A stretch of DNA of 37,917 nt from Haloarcula amylolytica JCM 13557 (GCF_000336615.1 NZ_AOLW01000020.1:1-37917), one strand, 5' to 3'. Shown: positions 24,161 to 32,180, counted from the first letter of the stretch. The notes: a model not told the origin generated them from the sequence alone. Numbers and translations are program-made.

Positions 24161-26479
24161 ATGGAATACGGGCTCCTCGCCTCCTGGCTCGCCCTCTACC
24201 TCCTGTTACTGTACGCTGGCGGGACCGTCGCTGGACTGCTGTTCCCTCGCTTCGCCGACCGCGGGCTCGCCTTCGGCGTCCCGGTCGCCGTCTCGATACT
24301 GTGGCTGGTCACCTACTTCGCCGGTCGCCTCTCGCTGACAGTCGGTGTCTGGCTCGGCGTCGGCGTTCTCGCTGTGAGTACGCTAGCTGTCTGGTGGATT
24401 GATGGCGGACCGAACGCTCGAACCTATGCCGAGACGGCCGGCGTCTTCACAGTCGCGTTTCTGTTCGTCGTCGGCATCCGCGCGCTTGACCCCGGGATCG
24501 TCCCCATTGGCGGCGAGAAGTTCCTCGATTTCGGACTGTTGCAGTCGCTCGTGCGGGCCGACAGCCTCCCGCTAGAGGACATGTGGTTCGCCGGCGAACC
24601 GGTCGCGTACTACTACGGCGGGCACCTCGTCGCGGCGATCCTCACCAGAATAACGGGAACCGCGGGACAGTTCGCGTACAATCTCGCGCTGGCGGGCTTC
24701 TACGCGACGCTTGTCACGGCGGCGTACGGACTGGCGGGCGCTGTCGCGAGCGAACGCGGTCTCCCACGACGACTGGCAGCCGGCCTCACGGCGTTCTGTG
24801 TGGGCATCGCGAGCAATCTGTCGACACCCGCCAAGTTCGTCATCTGGCTTCTGCCCGATGGATTGAGCCAGACAGTCGTCGAGCGGGGCGGTTACGAACT
24901 GGACGGCCTCGCATCGGGTCCGGACTCGTTTAGCTACTGGGACGCGAGCCGCGTCATCGAAGATAGCGCGGCCGATTTCGGAACGTACGAGCCCGGCGCT
25001 GCGCTGGTCATCGACGAGTTCCCGCTGTTCGCCTGGCTCAACGGCGATATGCACGCACACATGATGAGCACGGGCTTTCTGTTGCTGGCCGCCGCGCTCT
25101 GTTTCAGCTACTACCAGACGCCGGCCGCCGAACGCCGCCGACGGGTCGCACTGCTGTTCGGCGCGCTCCCGGCCGTCGCCGGCATCATGGCCGTGACGAA
25201 CACCTGGTCGTTCCCGTCGATGGGCGGGCTGGCCCTGCTGACGGTCACCGTCGCGCCGGCCGACCCGACGACGCTCCTGCCGAAGCATGTCGGACAGCGA
25301 CTCCGGCTGAACGGGCCGGGCCAGGAGGGCGTCCGAATCGGACTGGGGCTGGCAGTCGCTGCTGTCGTGCTCGTGCTGGGACTGCTCTGGTCGCTCCCGT
25401 TCTGGCTCGGCCCGGCGAGCGGACGCGAGATAGCGGTCCTGCCCGACCGAACCTCGCTGCTTGAGCTCCTGGCCGTCCACGGCCTGTTCGTCGCCCCGTT
25501 CTGGCTGTACCTGTACGCCCAGACCGGGCGTGCCGTCGGGCGGAGCACGGCCCGCATCGTCGGGCTCGTGACCGTGGGCACGGCGGCGCTCGCGGCCACG
25601 CTCGACGTCGCGGCGGTCGGCCTGCTCGCCCCCCTGCTGGTCGGCGCGTGGCTGTTCGCGCGCTCCCCGACGCTCGACCGAACCGTCGATGCGGTCCCGG
25701 CGCTGGCTGACGGCGGCGACCGACCTGTCGGCTTCGAAGCCGTGCTGATTCTCGCCGGCGCGGGCCTCGTGCTCCTCGTGGAGTTCGTCTTCGTCAGGGA
25801 GAACATCGGCCGGATGAACACCGTCTTCAAGACGTACATGCAGGTGTGGGTGCTCTGGGGGGTGGCTGTCGGCCCTGTGTTGGCGTGGCTGCTCACCCGC
25901 TGGCGGCCAACCGACGACCGCGCGCGAGCGTGGGCCAGCATCGGCGTCCGAGCGTTCGTCGCCCTGTTGGTCTGTTCGGCGTCGCTGTACGGCGTGTTCG
26001 CGCTCTCGAACCACGTCGAGGCCGCGGGCGATCCGACACTGGACGGGCTGGCCTATCTCGACGACGACCACCCAGAGGAAGCCAAGGCGATTCGGTGGCT
26101 CGACGACAACACTGAGGGCCGACCGACCATCGTCACGGCCGCGCCCGCGGGCTATCAGTGGAACGCCGACGACGGTGAGGGCGCAAGCGCACCGTCGAGC
26201 CTGACCGGCCTGCCGACCGTCGCCGGCTGGACACACGAGGCCCAGTACCGCAACGACACGGTGTACGACCGCCGCGTCGACGACGTGGAGACGATCTACA
26301 CCGGGGACGCGACCGAGCAGCGTCGCCTCCTCGAAGCGTACGACGTGCGCTACGTCTACGTCGGGCCGGCCGAGCGGGCCCGCTACGGCGACGTGACTGT
26401 CGACCAGCTACAGGGCGTGACCGTGGCGAAACAGGCCGACGGCGTCACTATCTATCAGGTGCGACCGGAGTACTTCTGA
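24161..26479 (+). CDS. DUF2298 (archaeal YYY-type) large membrane protein
   Basis: 772 residues with more than a dozen membrane helices. The signature region is at about 115-165: GGEKFLDFGLLQSLVRADSL, then MWFAGEPVAYYYGGHLVAAI, with the YYY that names the family. FPLFAWLNGDMHAHMMS follows at about 287-303 and NTVFKTYMQVWVLWGVAVGP at about 552-572. The soluble C-terminal part of about 150 residues (EEAKAIRWLDDNTEGRPTIV, then TGDATEQRRLLEAYDVRYVY) resembles the extracytoplasmic tail of GT-C-type proteins. Related proteins are annotated as putative membrane glycosyltransferases. It stands divergent from the GT2-GtrA pair, sharing a 117-bp control region, so a shared role in lipid-linked glycosylation is plausible but unproved. 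Confidence 0.85.
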   Translation: MEYGLLASWLALYLLLLYAGGTVAGLLFPRFADRGLAFGVPVAVSILWLVTYFAGRLSLTVGVWLGVGVLAVSTLAVWWIDGGPNARTYAETAGVFTVAFLFVVGIRALDPGIVPIGGEKFLDFGLLQSLVRADSLPLEDMWFAGEPVAYYYGGHLVAAILTRITGTAGQFAYNLALAGFYATLVTAAYGLAGAVASERGLPRRLAAGLTAFCVGIASNLSTPAKFVIWLLPDGLSQTVVERGGYELDGLASGPDSFSYWDASRVIEDSAADFGTYEPGAALVIDEFPLFAWLNGDMHAHMMSTGFLLLAAALCFSYYQTPAAERRRRVALLFGALPAVAGIMAVTNTWSFPSMGGLALLTVTVAPADPTTLLPKHVGQRLRLNGPGQEGVRIGLGLAVAAVVLVLGLLWSLPFWLGPASGREIAVLPDRTSLLELLAVHGLFVAPFWLYLYAQTGRAVGRSTARIVGLVTVGTAALAATLDVAAVGLLAPLLVGAWLFARSPTLDRTVDAVPALADGGDRPVGFEAVLILAGAGLVLLVEFVFVRENIGRMNTVFKTYMQVWVLWGVAVGPVLAWLLTRWRPTDDRARAWASIGVRAFVALLVCSASLYGVFALSNHVEAAGDPTLDGLAYLDDDHPEEAKAIRWLDDNTEGRPTIVTAAPAGYQWNADDGEGASAPSSLTGLPTVAGWTHEAQYRNDTVYDRRVDDVETIYTGDATEQRRLLEAYDVRYVYVGPAERARYGDVTVDQLQGVTVAKQADGVTIYQVRPEYF

Positions 26480-26539
26480 AAACGGAGAGCGGATTGCTGC
26501 GGGCGAACGGCGGTTACTCAGCGCGCAGTGTCGGGCCGG

Positions 26540-26812
26540 TCAGGACTCGGCGTTCGGCGGCGCGCGCTCGCGAAGGACGGTGACGGCCTCGGCCTCGATG
26601 TCGTCCGTGTCCAGATGCATCGGGATGTACTCCTGCCGTTTGAACGTCTCTTCCTCGTCCTCCGAGCCGATGGTACACCAGAGCTGTGGTCGGTCCGGGC
26701 CGTGCCAGTCGCCCTGCCGCGAGACCGAGAACACCTCGTACTCCTCGTCTTCGTACTCGATGCGGCCGCCCTTTCGCAGCCCCGGGTCGCCGTGGATAAT
26801 GAGCTTCTTCAT
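26540..26812 (-). CDS. Small conserved haloarchaeal protein (HAH_0734-like)
   Basis: 90 residues from ATG 26812 (MKKLIIHGDPGLRKGGRIEY). The upstream in-frame extension has no suitable start codon near it and is ignored. The protein is soluble and beta-rich with many acidic residues. The stretch EYEVFSVSRQGDWHGP and QLWCTIGSEDEEETFKRQEY is what I remember from the haloarchaeal HAH_0734 family; I could not compare it. Its function is unknown. The minus-strand TATA-like CACTAAGTA (26835-26843) lies at leaderless distance. It is convergent with the DUF2298 gene, 60 bases apart. Confidence 0.7.
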   Translation of the reverse strand: MKKLIIHGDPGLRKGGRIEYEDEEYEVFSVSRQGDWHGPDRPQLWCTIGSEDEEETFKRQEYIPMHLDTDDIEAEAVTVLRERAPPNAES

Positions 26813-26962
26813 GCCCGTTCCTTTGCCAACAGCGTACTTAGTGACTTCGAAGGCGATTGCGACACGACGCACTAGCCGACAGCGGGCGACAGGTGAACTA
26901 CCTGTGACTAGAATGACCTTATACTCTTGCCGATAGTGTTTAGATGGTAAACATCCTGATAG

Positions 26963-26980
26963 CGGATATTTATATATCCG
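26963..26980. promoter_or_regulatory. Palindrome overlapping the TATA box
   Basis: CGGATAT-TTAT-ATATCCG: perfect 7-bp arms and a 4-base centre. The sequence includes TTTATATAT, which sits 22-30 bases before the ATG at 26999. A protein bound here would block TBP, so a repressor operator is likely; this is inference from position. Confidence 0.5.
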
Positions 26981-26998
26981 GAATAGCGACAGTCGTGT

Positions 26999-27265
26999 AT
27001 GTTGAAACAACAGCAGCGGTCGTGCGAGCGGGCCTCAGTCGTCGTCAGCCCGATGGACGACGACGGACGGATGGAACTCCGGGACGTCGAAGCCGACGAA
27101 GTCTACGAGGTCGTGGACTACATCGACGAGGAACTGGCGATGAAGCTGGGGTCGCTCTCTGCTGGCGAAGCGGTGAATCTCGAACTGGTGGCCGGGGCAG
27201 ACACGTCAGACGTGTTCGGCGCGGTCCGAATCGAGTCGACCGGTCCCTCCGCGCGGTTCCGGTAA
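26999..27265 (+). CDS. Small acidic protein of unknown function before the ribosomal operon
   Basis: 88 residues from ATG 26999, chosen because the TATA box is at leaderless distance; a second in-frame ATG at 27053 gives 70 residues. Residues 19-88 are acidic and look like a compact alpha/beta fold (MELRDVEADEVYEVVDYIDE, then LAMKLGSLSAGEAVNLELVA). No cysteine pair or catalytic motif is seen beyond a single N-terminal Cys. It is followed 128 bases later by the L44e operon, but with a separate promoter in between, so co-regulation is not implied. I do not recognise the family. Confidence 0.6.
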   Translation: MLKQQQRSCERASVVVSPMDDDGRMELRDVEADEVYEVVDYIDEELAMKLGSLSAGEAVNLELVAGADTSDVFGAVRIESTGPSARFR

Positions 27266-27351
27266 CGGTGTGGGATAGCTGTCGTAGCGCCGGTCACTCA
27301 GTCACAGCAGCGGGGAATCGAGCGCCGCACAACAGGTGCGAACCAAACGGG

Positions 27352-27358
27352 TTTTAAG
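27352..27358 (+). promoter_or_regulatory. TATA box for the L44e translation operon
   Basis: TTTTAAG lies 36-42 bases before the ATG at 27394, giving a leader of about 12 bases. Confidence 0.5.
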
Positions 27359-27393
27359 CGGCCACGTCAAATCGCTCGGTAAGGCCGATATCT

Positions 27394-27672
27394 ATGCAGA
27401 TGCCACGACGATTCAATACGTACTGTCCGCACTGTAACGAGCACCAGGAACACGAGGTCGAGAAAGTCCGTAGCGGCCGTCAGACCGGCATGAAGTGGAT
27501 CGACCGCCAGCGCGAGCGTAACTCCGGTATCGGGAACGACGGCAAGTTCTCGAAGGTCCCGGGTGGCGACAAGCCCACCAAGAAGACGGACCTCAAGTAC
27601 CGCTGTGGCGAGTGTGGGAAGGCCCACCTCCGCGAGGGATGGCGCGCTGGCCGACTGGAGTTCCAGGAGTAA
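27394..27672 (+). CDS. rpl44e: 50S ribosomal protein L44e
   Basis: 92 residues ([20 protein letters not shown]). The zinc site is formed by CPHC near the start and CGEC at about 72-75 ([19 protein letters not shown]). As I recall, the sequence matches the 92-residue Haloarcula marismortui L44e seen in the large-subunit crystal structure, where it lies near the E site. A start at the second Met (residue 3) is possible, since N-terminal processing is common. First gene of the conserved operon L44e-S27e-aIF2alpha-Nop10-PAC2, with 2 bases before S27e. Confidence 0.97.
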
Positions 27673-27674
27673 CG

Positions 27675-27848
27675 ATGGCAGGAAGCTTCATCACCGTCGA
27701 ATGCCCCGACTGCGAGAACGAACAGACCCTCTTCGAGAAGGCCGCGAGCGAAGTTTCGTGTGCCGTCTGTGGCCACACCATCGCCCGCCCGACGGGCGGC
27801 AAGGCCGACATCGAAGGCGAAGTGACCGCCGTCGTCGAGGCCCGATAG
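27675..27848 (+). CDS. rps27e: 30S ribosomal protein S27e
   Basis: 57 residues from ATG 27675 ([20 protein letters not shown]). One four-cysteine zinc site: CPDC at residues 10-13 and CAVC at about 29-32, then [14 protein letters not shown]. It is the usual small archaeal S27e, located on the 30S subunit. It begins 2 bases after the L44e stop, and the aIF2-alpha gene begins 1 base after its own stop, so translation is tightly linked. Confidence 0.96.
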   Translation: MAGSFITVECPDCENEQTLFEKAASEVSCAVCGHTIARPTGGKADIEGEVTAVVEAR

Positions 27849-27849
27849 G

Positions 27850-28650
27850 ATGAAATACAGCGGCTGGCCCGAACCGGGCGAACTCGTCGTCGGCAAGATC
27901 GACGAGATCGAGGACTTCGGCGTGTTCGTCGACCTCGACGAGTACGAAGGCAAGCGCGGCCTCTGTCACATCTCCGAGGTCGCCAGCGGATGGATCAAAA
28001 ACGTCCGCGACCACGTCAACGAAGGGCAGACAGTCGTTGCCAAAGTGCTTGACGTCGACGAGAGCGCCCAGCAGATCGACCTCTCGATCAAGGACGTCAA
28101 CGACCACCAGCGAAAAGAGAAGATTCAGGAGTGGAAAAACGAGCAGAAGGCCGACAACTGGATGGAACTGGCCTTCGGCGAGGACCTGGACGACGAGACC
28201 TACGCCGCCATCGCCAACGAACTGCTGGCGGAGTTCGGCTCGATGTACGACGGGTTCGAGTCGGCGGCGATCCACGGCAACGACGCCCTCGAAGACGTCG
28301 ACCTCTCCGAGGAGGAGATCGACGCCATCGTCCAGACGGCACGGAACAACGTCTCCGTGCCGTACGTGCAGGTCACCGGCTACGTCGACCTCTCCTGTCC
28401 CGAAAGCGACGGCGTCGACGTGATCAAGGAGGCGCTCCAGGCCGCGGAGGGCAACGGCGAGGTCCCCGACGAGATCGAGCTCGAAGTGACCTACGTCGGC
28501 TCGCCCGAGTACCGCATCCAGGTGCAAGCGCCCGACTACAAGACCGCCGAGGACGCGCTCGAAGAGAGCGCGGACCGCGCCGCGAAGGTCGTCGAGCAAC
28601 ACGGTGGTTCGGGGCAGTTCCACCGCGAGCGTAGCGAAGACGACGAGTAA
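27850..28650 (+). CDS. eif2a: Translation initiation factor aIF2, alpha subunit
   Basis: 266 residues. The S1/OB domain takes up about 1-85 ([20 protein letters not shown], then [20 protein letters not shown]). A helical domain follows (about 90-175), then an alpha/beta domain (about 178-266, [20 protein letters not shown]). The length and domain order are those of archaeal aIF2-alpha, which with the beta and gamma subunits carries the initiator tRNA to the small subunit. The eukaryotic regulatory Ser51 loop falls in the S1 domain; here it reads near SEVASGW, and phosphorylation cannot be inferred. The C-terminus is strongly acidic. The genes around it are the standard archaeal partners. Confidence 0.97.
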   Translation: MKYSGWPEPGELVVGKIDEIEDFGVFVDLDEYEGKRGLCHISEVASGWIKNVRDHVNEGQTVVAKVLDVDESAQQIDLSIKDVNDHQRKEKIQEWKNEQKADNWMELAFGEDLDDETYAAIANELLAEFGSMYDGFESAAIHGNDALEDVDLSEEEIDAIVQTARNNVSVPYVQVTGYVDLSCPESDGVDVIKEALQAAEGNGEVPDEIELEVTYVGSPEYRIQVQAPDYKTAEDALEESADRAAKVVEQHGGSGQFHRERSEDDE

Positions 28651-28677
28651 GTCGGTTGTCGCACCAGTGATTCACCG

Positions 28678-28860
28678 ATGAAATCGGATATCCACGTCTG
28701 TGCCGCCTGGGAATCCGAACACGACCGGCCGGTGTACACGCTGGACGACACCTGTCCGGAGTGCGGACACGAGGCGGTCAACAGTGCACCCGCGCCGTTC
28801 TCGCCCGAAGACAGCTACGGCGAGTATCGACGTTCTCTTAAGCGCCGCAGCCGCGAATAA
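28678..28860 (+). CDS. nop10: H/ACA ribonucleoprotein protein Nop10
   Basis: 60 residues (MKSDIHVCAAWESEHDRPVY). Family motifs: YTLDDTCPECGHEA, then APAPFSPEDSYGEYRRSLKR. Nop10 binds the Cbf5 pseudouridine synthase in H/ACA guide-RNA complexes. The archaeal protein normally has two CxxC pairs for zinc. Here the second is intact (CPEC), while the first reads CAAW, so one ligand is replaced by Trp. Twenty-seven bases separate it from aIF2-alpha, and PAC2 starts 5 bases after its stop. Confidence 0.94.
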   Translation: MKSDIHVCAAWESEHDRPVYTLDDTCPECGHEAVNSAPAPFSPEDSYGEYRRSLKRRSRE

Positions 28861-28865
28861 GCCGT

Positions 28866-29624
28866 ATGGACGAATTCGACATCGAGCGCGTAGCGGACCC
28901 CGACCTCGACGAGCCGGTACTGGTCGAGGGGTTGCCCGGCGTCGGCCACGTCGGCAAACTCGCCGCAGAACACCTGCTGGAGGAGCTCGAAAGCGAGCTC
29001 GTCCGTCGCGTCTACTCGACGCATTTCCCGCCGCAGGTCAGCATCGATGACGGCCAGGCACAACTCGCCTGCGCCGAGTTCCACGCTGTCACCCCCGACG
29101 AGGGCCAGGACCTGCTCGTCCTCTCCGGGGACCATCAGGCGCAGGACAACCAGGGCCACTACGGCCTGACCGACACGTTCCTCGACATCGCCGACGAGTT
29201 CGGCGTCCAGCGGGTGTTCGCCCTCGGCGGCGTCCCGACCGGTGAACTCATCGAGGAGTACGACGTACTCGGCGCGACGACGACCGAGGAGTTCAAGGAA
29301 ACGCTGGAGGACGCTGGCGTGGCCTTCCGCGAGGACGAACCGGCCGGCGGCATCGTCGGCGTCTCCGGCCTGCTGCTGGGCCTGAGCAAGCGCCGGGACG
29401 TACCGGCCAGTTGTCTCATGGGCGAAACATCGGGCTATCTGGTCGATCCCAAGAGCGCGCAGGCCGTCCTCGAAATCCTTCAGGACGTCATCGGGTTCGA
29501 GGTCGACTACAGTTCGCTTGAGGACCGCGCCGACGAGATGGAGGAGGTCGTCCGGAAGATCCAGGAAATGGAACAGCAGAACTCCCCGTCGCCCGCCGAC
29601 GAGGACCTCAGGTACATCGGCTGA
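28866..29624 (+). CDS. PAC2-family proteasome-assembly-chaperone-like protein
   Basis: 252 residues. The N-terminal motif PVLVEGLPGVGHVGKLAAEH (about 17-36) is the hallmark of archaeal PAC2/PbaB relatives. FALGGVPTGELIEEYDVLGA follows at about 119-138, and GGIVGVSGLLLGLSKRRDVP with ASCLMGETSGYLVDPKSAQA near 160-198. The C-terminal 35 residues are a Glu-rich coiled coil (SSLEDRADEMEEVVRKIQEM). Archaeal homologues have been linked to proteasome assembly or to proteasome-binding ATP-independent activators. It is the last gene of the translation operon; 97 bases separate it from the next promoter. Its exact partner in haloarchaea is unproved. Confidence 0.9.
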   Translation: MDEFDIERVADPDLDEPVLVEGLPGVGHVGKLAAEHLLEELESELVRRVYSTHFPPQVSIDDGQAQLACAEFHAVTPDEGQDLLVLSGDHQAQDNQGHYGLTDTFLDIADEFGVQRVFALGGVPTGELIEEYDVLGATTTEEFKETLEDAGVAFREDEPAGGIVGVSGLLLGLSKRRDVPASCLMGETSGYLVDPKSAQAVLEILQDVIGFEVDYSSLEDRADEMEEVVRKIQEMEQQNSPSPADEDLRYIG

Positions 29625-29692
29625 GTCGGATTGCCGTTCCCGTGTCTCGGTATTGGTGACCGCGGAGTCGGTGCTACCGGAGAGCGGGAATT

Positions 29693-29700
29693 TCTTTACC
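29693..29700 (+). promoter_or_regulatory. TATA box for the J-domain protein gene
   Basis: TCTTTACC lies 22-29 bases before the GTG at 29722, fitting a leaderless transcript. A GGAGGGG (29714-29720) abuts the GTG, too close to serve as an ordinary ribosome-binding site. Confidence 0.5.
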
Positions 29701-29721
29701 ACTGGAGCCTAACGGAGGGGC

Positions 29722-30345
29722 GTGCAGACAGAACCGGGCGTCCTACCGGAGTGGCTGCTCCTCGGGCTCGTCCTCGGTGTCGCCGGAACCCTCGTCGTCG
29801 CCGGGCTGTTCGTCCTCGCCAATCGTGTGTTTCCGGCCGAGCGGCCGAACCGACAGGCGACCGACGGCGGAGAGATGCGACGCCGCGCGGAGCTGCGGGA
29901 GTACCTCACCGCCATCGACGAGCAGTTCGCCGAGAACCACTTCGTCGAGGGGCAACACGTCGCCTTCTACCTGCCGAAACGGGACGTGGCGATCACGTTC
30001 GACGCCCGGGCGTACTACCGCATCGAGCGGTCGCCGACCGTTCCCGTACTGGTCGAACACGAGATGCCGGGGGTCTATCTCGGCGCACGCCTTCCCTTCG
30101 AGACACCTGAAGTCAACCTCGGCCCGGACCCGGAGGAGGAACCACACCCGACAGTGCAGGCGTTCAGCGAACTGGGACTGACACAGAATGCATCACTGGA
30201 CGACGTGAAATCGGCCTACCGTGAGCGCGTCAAGGAGGTCCACCCGGATCACGGCGGCAACGAGGACGAGTTCAAGCGCGTCAGAGAGGCGTACACGACT
30301 GCGAAACAGCACGCGTCCGGCGCGTCGAGACAGCGGGCATCGTAG
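29722..30345 (+). CDS. Membrane-anchored J-domain protein
   Basis: 207 residues from GTG 29722. One N-terminal membrane helix (about 11-34) is followed by an arginine-rich stretch (GEMRRRAELREYLTAI). A central domain of about 75 residues follows (VEGQHVAFYLPKRDVAITFD, then VPVLVEHEMPGVYLGARLPF). The C-terminal J domain (about 145-195) has KSAYRERVKEVHPDHGGNED with the essential HPD motif. Only the J domain has a family signature: it should stimulate the ATPase of DnaK, here from the inner face of the membrane. The gene is convergent with a Usp gene. An imperfect inverted repeat at 30358-30390 (9-bp arms with one mismatch) lies just after its stop. Confidence 0.82.
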   Translation: MQTEPGVLPEWLLLGLVLGVAGTLVVAGLFVLANRVFPAERPNRQATDGGEMRRRAELREYLTAIDEQFAENHFVEGQHVAFYLPKRDVAITFDARAYYRIERSPTVPVLVEHEMPGVYLGARLPFETPEVNLGPDPEEEPHPTVQAFSELGLTQNASLDDVKSAYRERVKEVHPDHGGNEDEFKRVREAYTTAKQHASGASRQRAS

Positions 30346-30357
30346 GATATCAGACAG

Positions 30358-30390
30358 CGGTTCTCGAACGCGTTGTTCACCCGAGAATCG
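30358..30390. terminator. Possible bidirectional terminator hairpin
   Basis: CGGTTCTCG (30358-30366) pairs with CGAGAATCG (30382-30390) except for one wobble, over a 15-base loop, between two convergent genes. No T-run; role inferred. Confidence 0.3.
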
Positions 30391-30453
30391 GTCGATAATC
30401 CAGCGGGTATCGCCAGGCGATGACTGACCGGAGGGCGCTACCCGACAAGCGTG

Positions 30454-31344
30454 TCACTGCATCGGGACACAACAGACCGGTACAGCCGCATTACGGACAA
30501 CGGTCTCAGTGACGCTTCCGGTCAGATATCGCGTGAGGCCGGATCGACCGTGTGTTCCCATCGCGATGAGGTCGATATCGTGTTCCTCGCTGTAGGAGAG
30601 GATAGTGCGTGCAGCCGGGCCGCTTGCGATATTACCCGCGACACTGACGCCTGCATCCCTGGCACGCTCATGGACCGTCTCGAGTGCCTCCTGGCCGGTC
30701 TGCTCAAGCGCGTCGTGAATCTCGGCTGCCCCCTCAACGCCGCCGAAGCGACTCGTATCGACGGAATACATCGTGTGTATCGTCGCGTCAAACACCTCAG
30801 CTAGCGTGATTCCCCACTCGATCGCGAGTTCTGCGCCCTCGCTGCCGTCAGTCGGGAGCAGAACGTTGTCGTACCGCTGGTCGCCGATTTCGACGATGTC
30901 CCCGTCCGGCGTTACCGTGACAATCGGGACATCTGCGGTCCGGAGCGTCTTTTCTGCGACACTCCCGAGGACAACCCGTTCGAACCCTGTCCGCCCCTGT
31001 GTCCCCATACCGATGAGATCAATGTCGTGGGTATCGACGTAGTCGTTGATCACCTGAAACGGGATGCCCGACTCGACAGCGGTCGTGATTTGCCCAGAGA
31101 GATGTGCCCGGGCGAGTCTGGCGATGGAATCTACCGCTCGTTCTGCCTCCGCTTCGAGGAGACGCTCCCGGTCAGTCTGCCCGTCAGAATTCAGATCCGG
31201 TTCGATGTCACGGGAGTCAACCGCTGACAGTACGTGGAGGTCGGCACCGATTGTGGCAGCGAGATCGATACCTCGCCGGGCACCGATCCGCGCGCCGTCA
31301 CTGCCGTCGGTCGGCACGAGAATCGAGTCGATCGTTCGGCTCAT
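30454..31344 (-). CDS. Tandem-domain universal stress protein (UspA family)
   Basis: 296 residues from ATG 31344 (MSRTIDSILVPTDGSDGARI). Two UspA domains in series, about 1-145 and 150-296. Each starts ILVPTDGS or VLLPTDGSEGAELAIEW, and each has the ATP-binding pattern GxxG-9x-G(S/T): GMGTQGRTGFERVVLGSVAE and AMGTHGRSGLTRYLTGSVTE. Both nucleotide motifs look intact, so ATP binding is likely. Tandem Usp proteins act in stress and energy-state signalling in the cytoplasm. A 17-residue upstream in-frame extension has no promoter support. The minus-strand TATA-like TGTTAAATCA at 31366-31375 sets the start. Confidence 0.92.
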   Translation of the reverse strand: MSRTIDSILVPTDGSDGARIGARRGIDLAATIGADLHVLSAVDSRDIEPDLNSDGQTDRERLLEAEAERAVDSIARLARAHLSGQITTAVESGIPFQVINDYVDTHDIDLIGMGTQGRTGFERVVLGSVAEKTLRTADVPIVTVTPDGDIVEIGDQRYDNVLLPTDGSEGAELAIEWGITLAEVFDATIHTMYSVDTSRFGGVEGAAEIHDALEQTGQEALETVHERARDAGVSVAGNIASGPAARTILSYSEEHDIDLIAMGTHGRSGLTRYLTGSVTETVVRNAAVPVCCVPMQ

Positions 31345-31665
31345 GGACACAGTTTGACAGGCTATTGATTTAACACTACGTTCGATTCTCACCACGAAGT
31401 AGCGTCGTTCATTCGAGAATCATCTTATGCCGCGTACGCGTGCTGCATCTCGCACGCCTCGTTCAACCGACACAGTACCCGACAAAAGCCGTAGCGAGAT
31501 AGAAGATCACCACAGTAGTAATACGTCGCTTATCCTGATACCGTCGGCTGTAAGTCTGTGAAGAATTTCGCCACCTCAAGGTAGCGAATATCTTGAAATA
31601 GTTACAGCCAACAGTATGAGACAAGCGCACCACCGTTTTATCAGCCACCTGACCGTAGTCGGGAT
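31345..31665. other. Divergent control region between two Usp genes
   Basis: 321 bases without a credible gene. It holds the minus-strand TATA box for the tandem Usp gene (31366-31375), an 80-base fold-back sequence (31538-31617) and the plus-strand TATA box GTTTTATCA (31635-31643) for the single Usp gene. The middle part is less GC-rich than the genes around it. A 70-codon open frame across the fold-back (31463-31675, minus) has no recognisable domain. Confidence 0.6.
31538..31617. repeat. 80-base imperfect palindrome
   Basis: The outer arms ATACCGTCGGCTGTAA (31538-31553) and TTACAGCCAACAGTAT (31602-31617) pair at 14 of 16 positions. The inner arms TTCGC..ACCT and AGGT..GCGAA (31566-31588) pair around a short loop. 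The stretches between also match partly. It is like two inverted copies of one roughly 40-base sequence. Confidence 0.65.
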
Positions 31666-32085
31666 ATGATCTCACAGATTCTCGTTCCGATGGACGACTC
31701 GGAGATGGCCCGGCGAGCGCTCAAGTACGCCCTTGAGAACCACCCTGGGGCGGAGATTACTGTCTTACACGTCGTGGGCGGACCGTCACCGTTGGGGGGA
31801 GCGGCCACGGCACTGGCTCTTTCGGAAGACGTCGAAGCGGCCGCGGAGGAGCGTTCGGAGGCGGTATTCGACGACGCTCGGGAGATCGCTGCCGAGTACG
31901 ATGTCGAAATCACCACCGAGGTACAACTGGGACATCCGGCTCGGGCGATTCTGAATAGAGCCGACGACTTCGATGCGGTCGTACTCGGAAGTCACGGCGG
32001 CGCGTTGGCCGATCGACTGGTCGTCGGGAACGTCGCCCAGACAGTGTTCCGTAACTCACCCGTTCCAGTCATCGTCGCTCGGTGA
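31666..32085 (+). CDS. Single-domain universal stress protein (UspA family)
   Basis: 139 residues. ILVPMDDSEMARRALKYALE at the start, and the ATP-binding pattern VLGSHGGALADRLVVGNVAQ followed by TVFRNSPVPVIVAR at about 107-139. The nucleotide motif GxxG-9x-G is present in slightly altered form (GSHGGALADRLVVGN), so ATP binding is probable. It is divergent from the tandem Usp gene. The plus-strand TATA box sits 23-31 bases before the ATG at 31666. Confidence 0.92.
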   Translation: MISQILVPMDDSEMARRALKYALENHPGAEITVLHVVGGPSPLGGAATALALSEDVEAAAEERSEAVFDDAREIAAEYDVEITTEVQLGHPARAILNRADDFDAVVLGSHGGALADRLVVGNVAQTVFRNSPVPVIVAR

Positions 32086-32180
32086 GTGGCGGCGGCTGAG
32101 GGATAGACTGACGGCCTCACATTTGCCCCGTTTCCACCGGAATCGGTCCGGAGAAACACCGTCCCGGGTCGCGGGGGTGA

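Noticed and set aside
31463..31675. A 70-codon minus-strand open frame across the fold-back sequence
   Set aside because: It has no recognisable domain and is probably the by-product of the palindrome; a transposase remnant was considered but no motif supports it.
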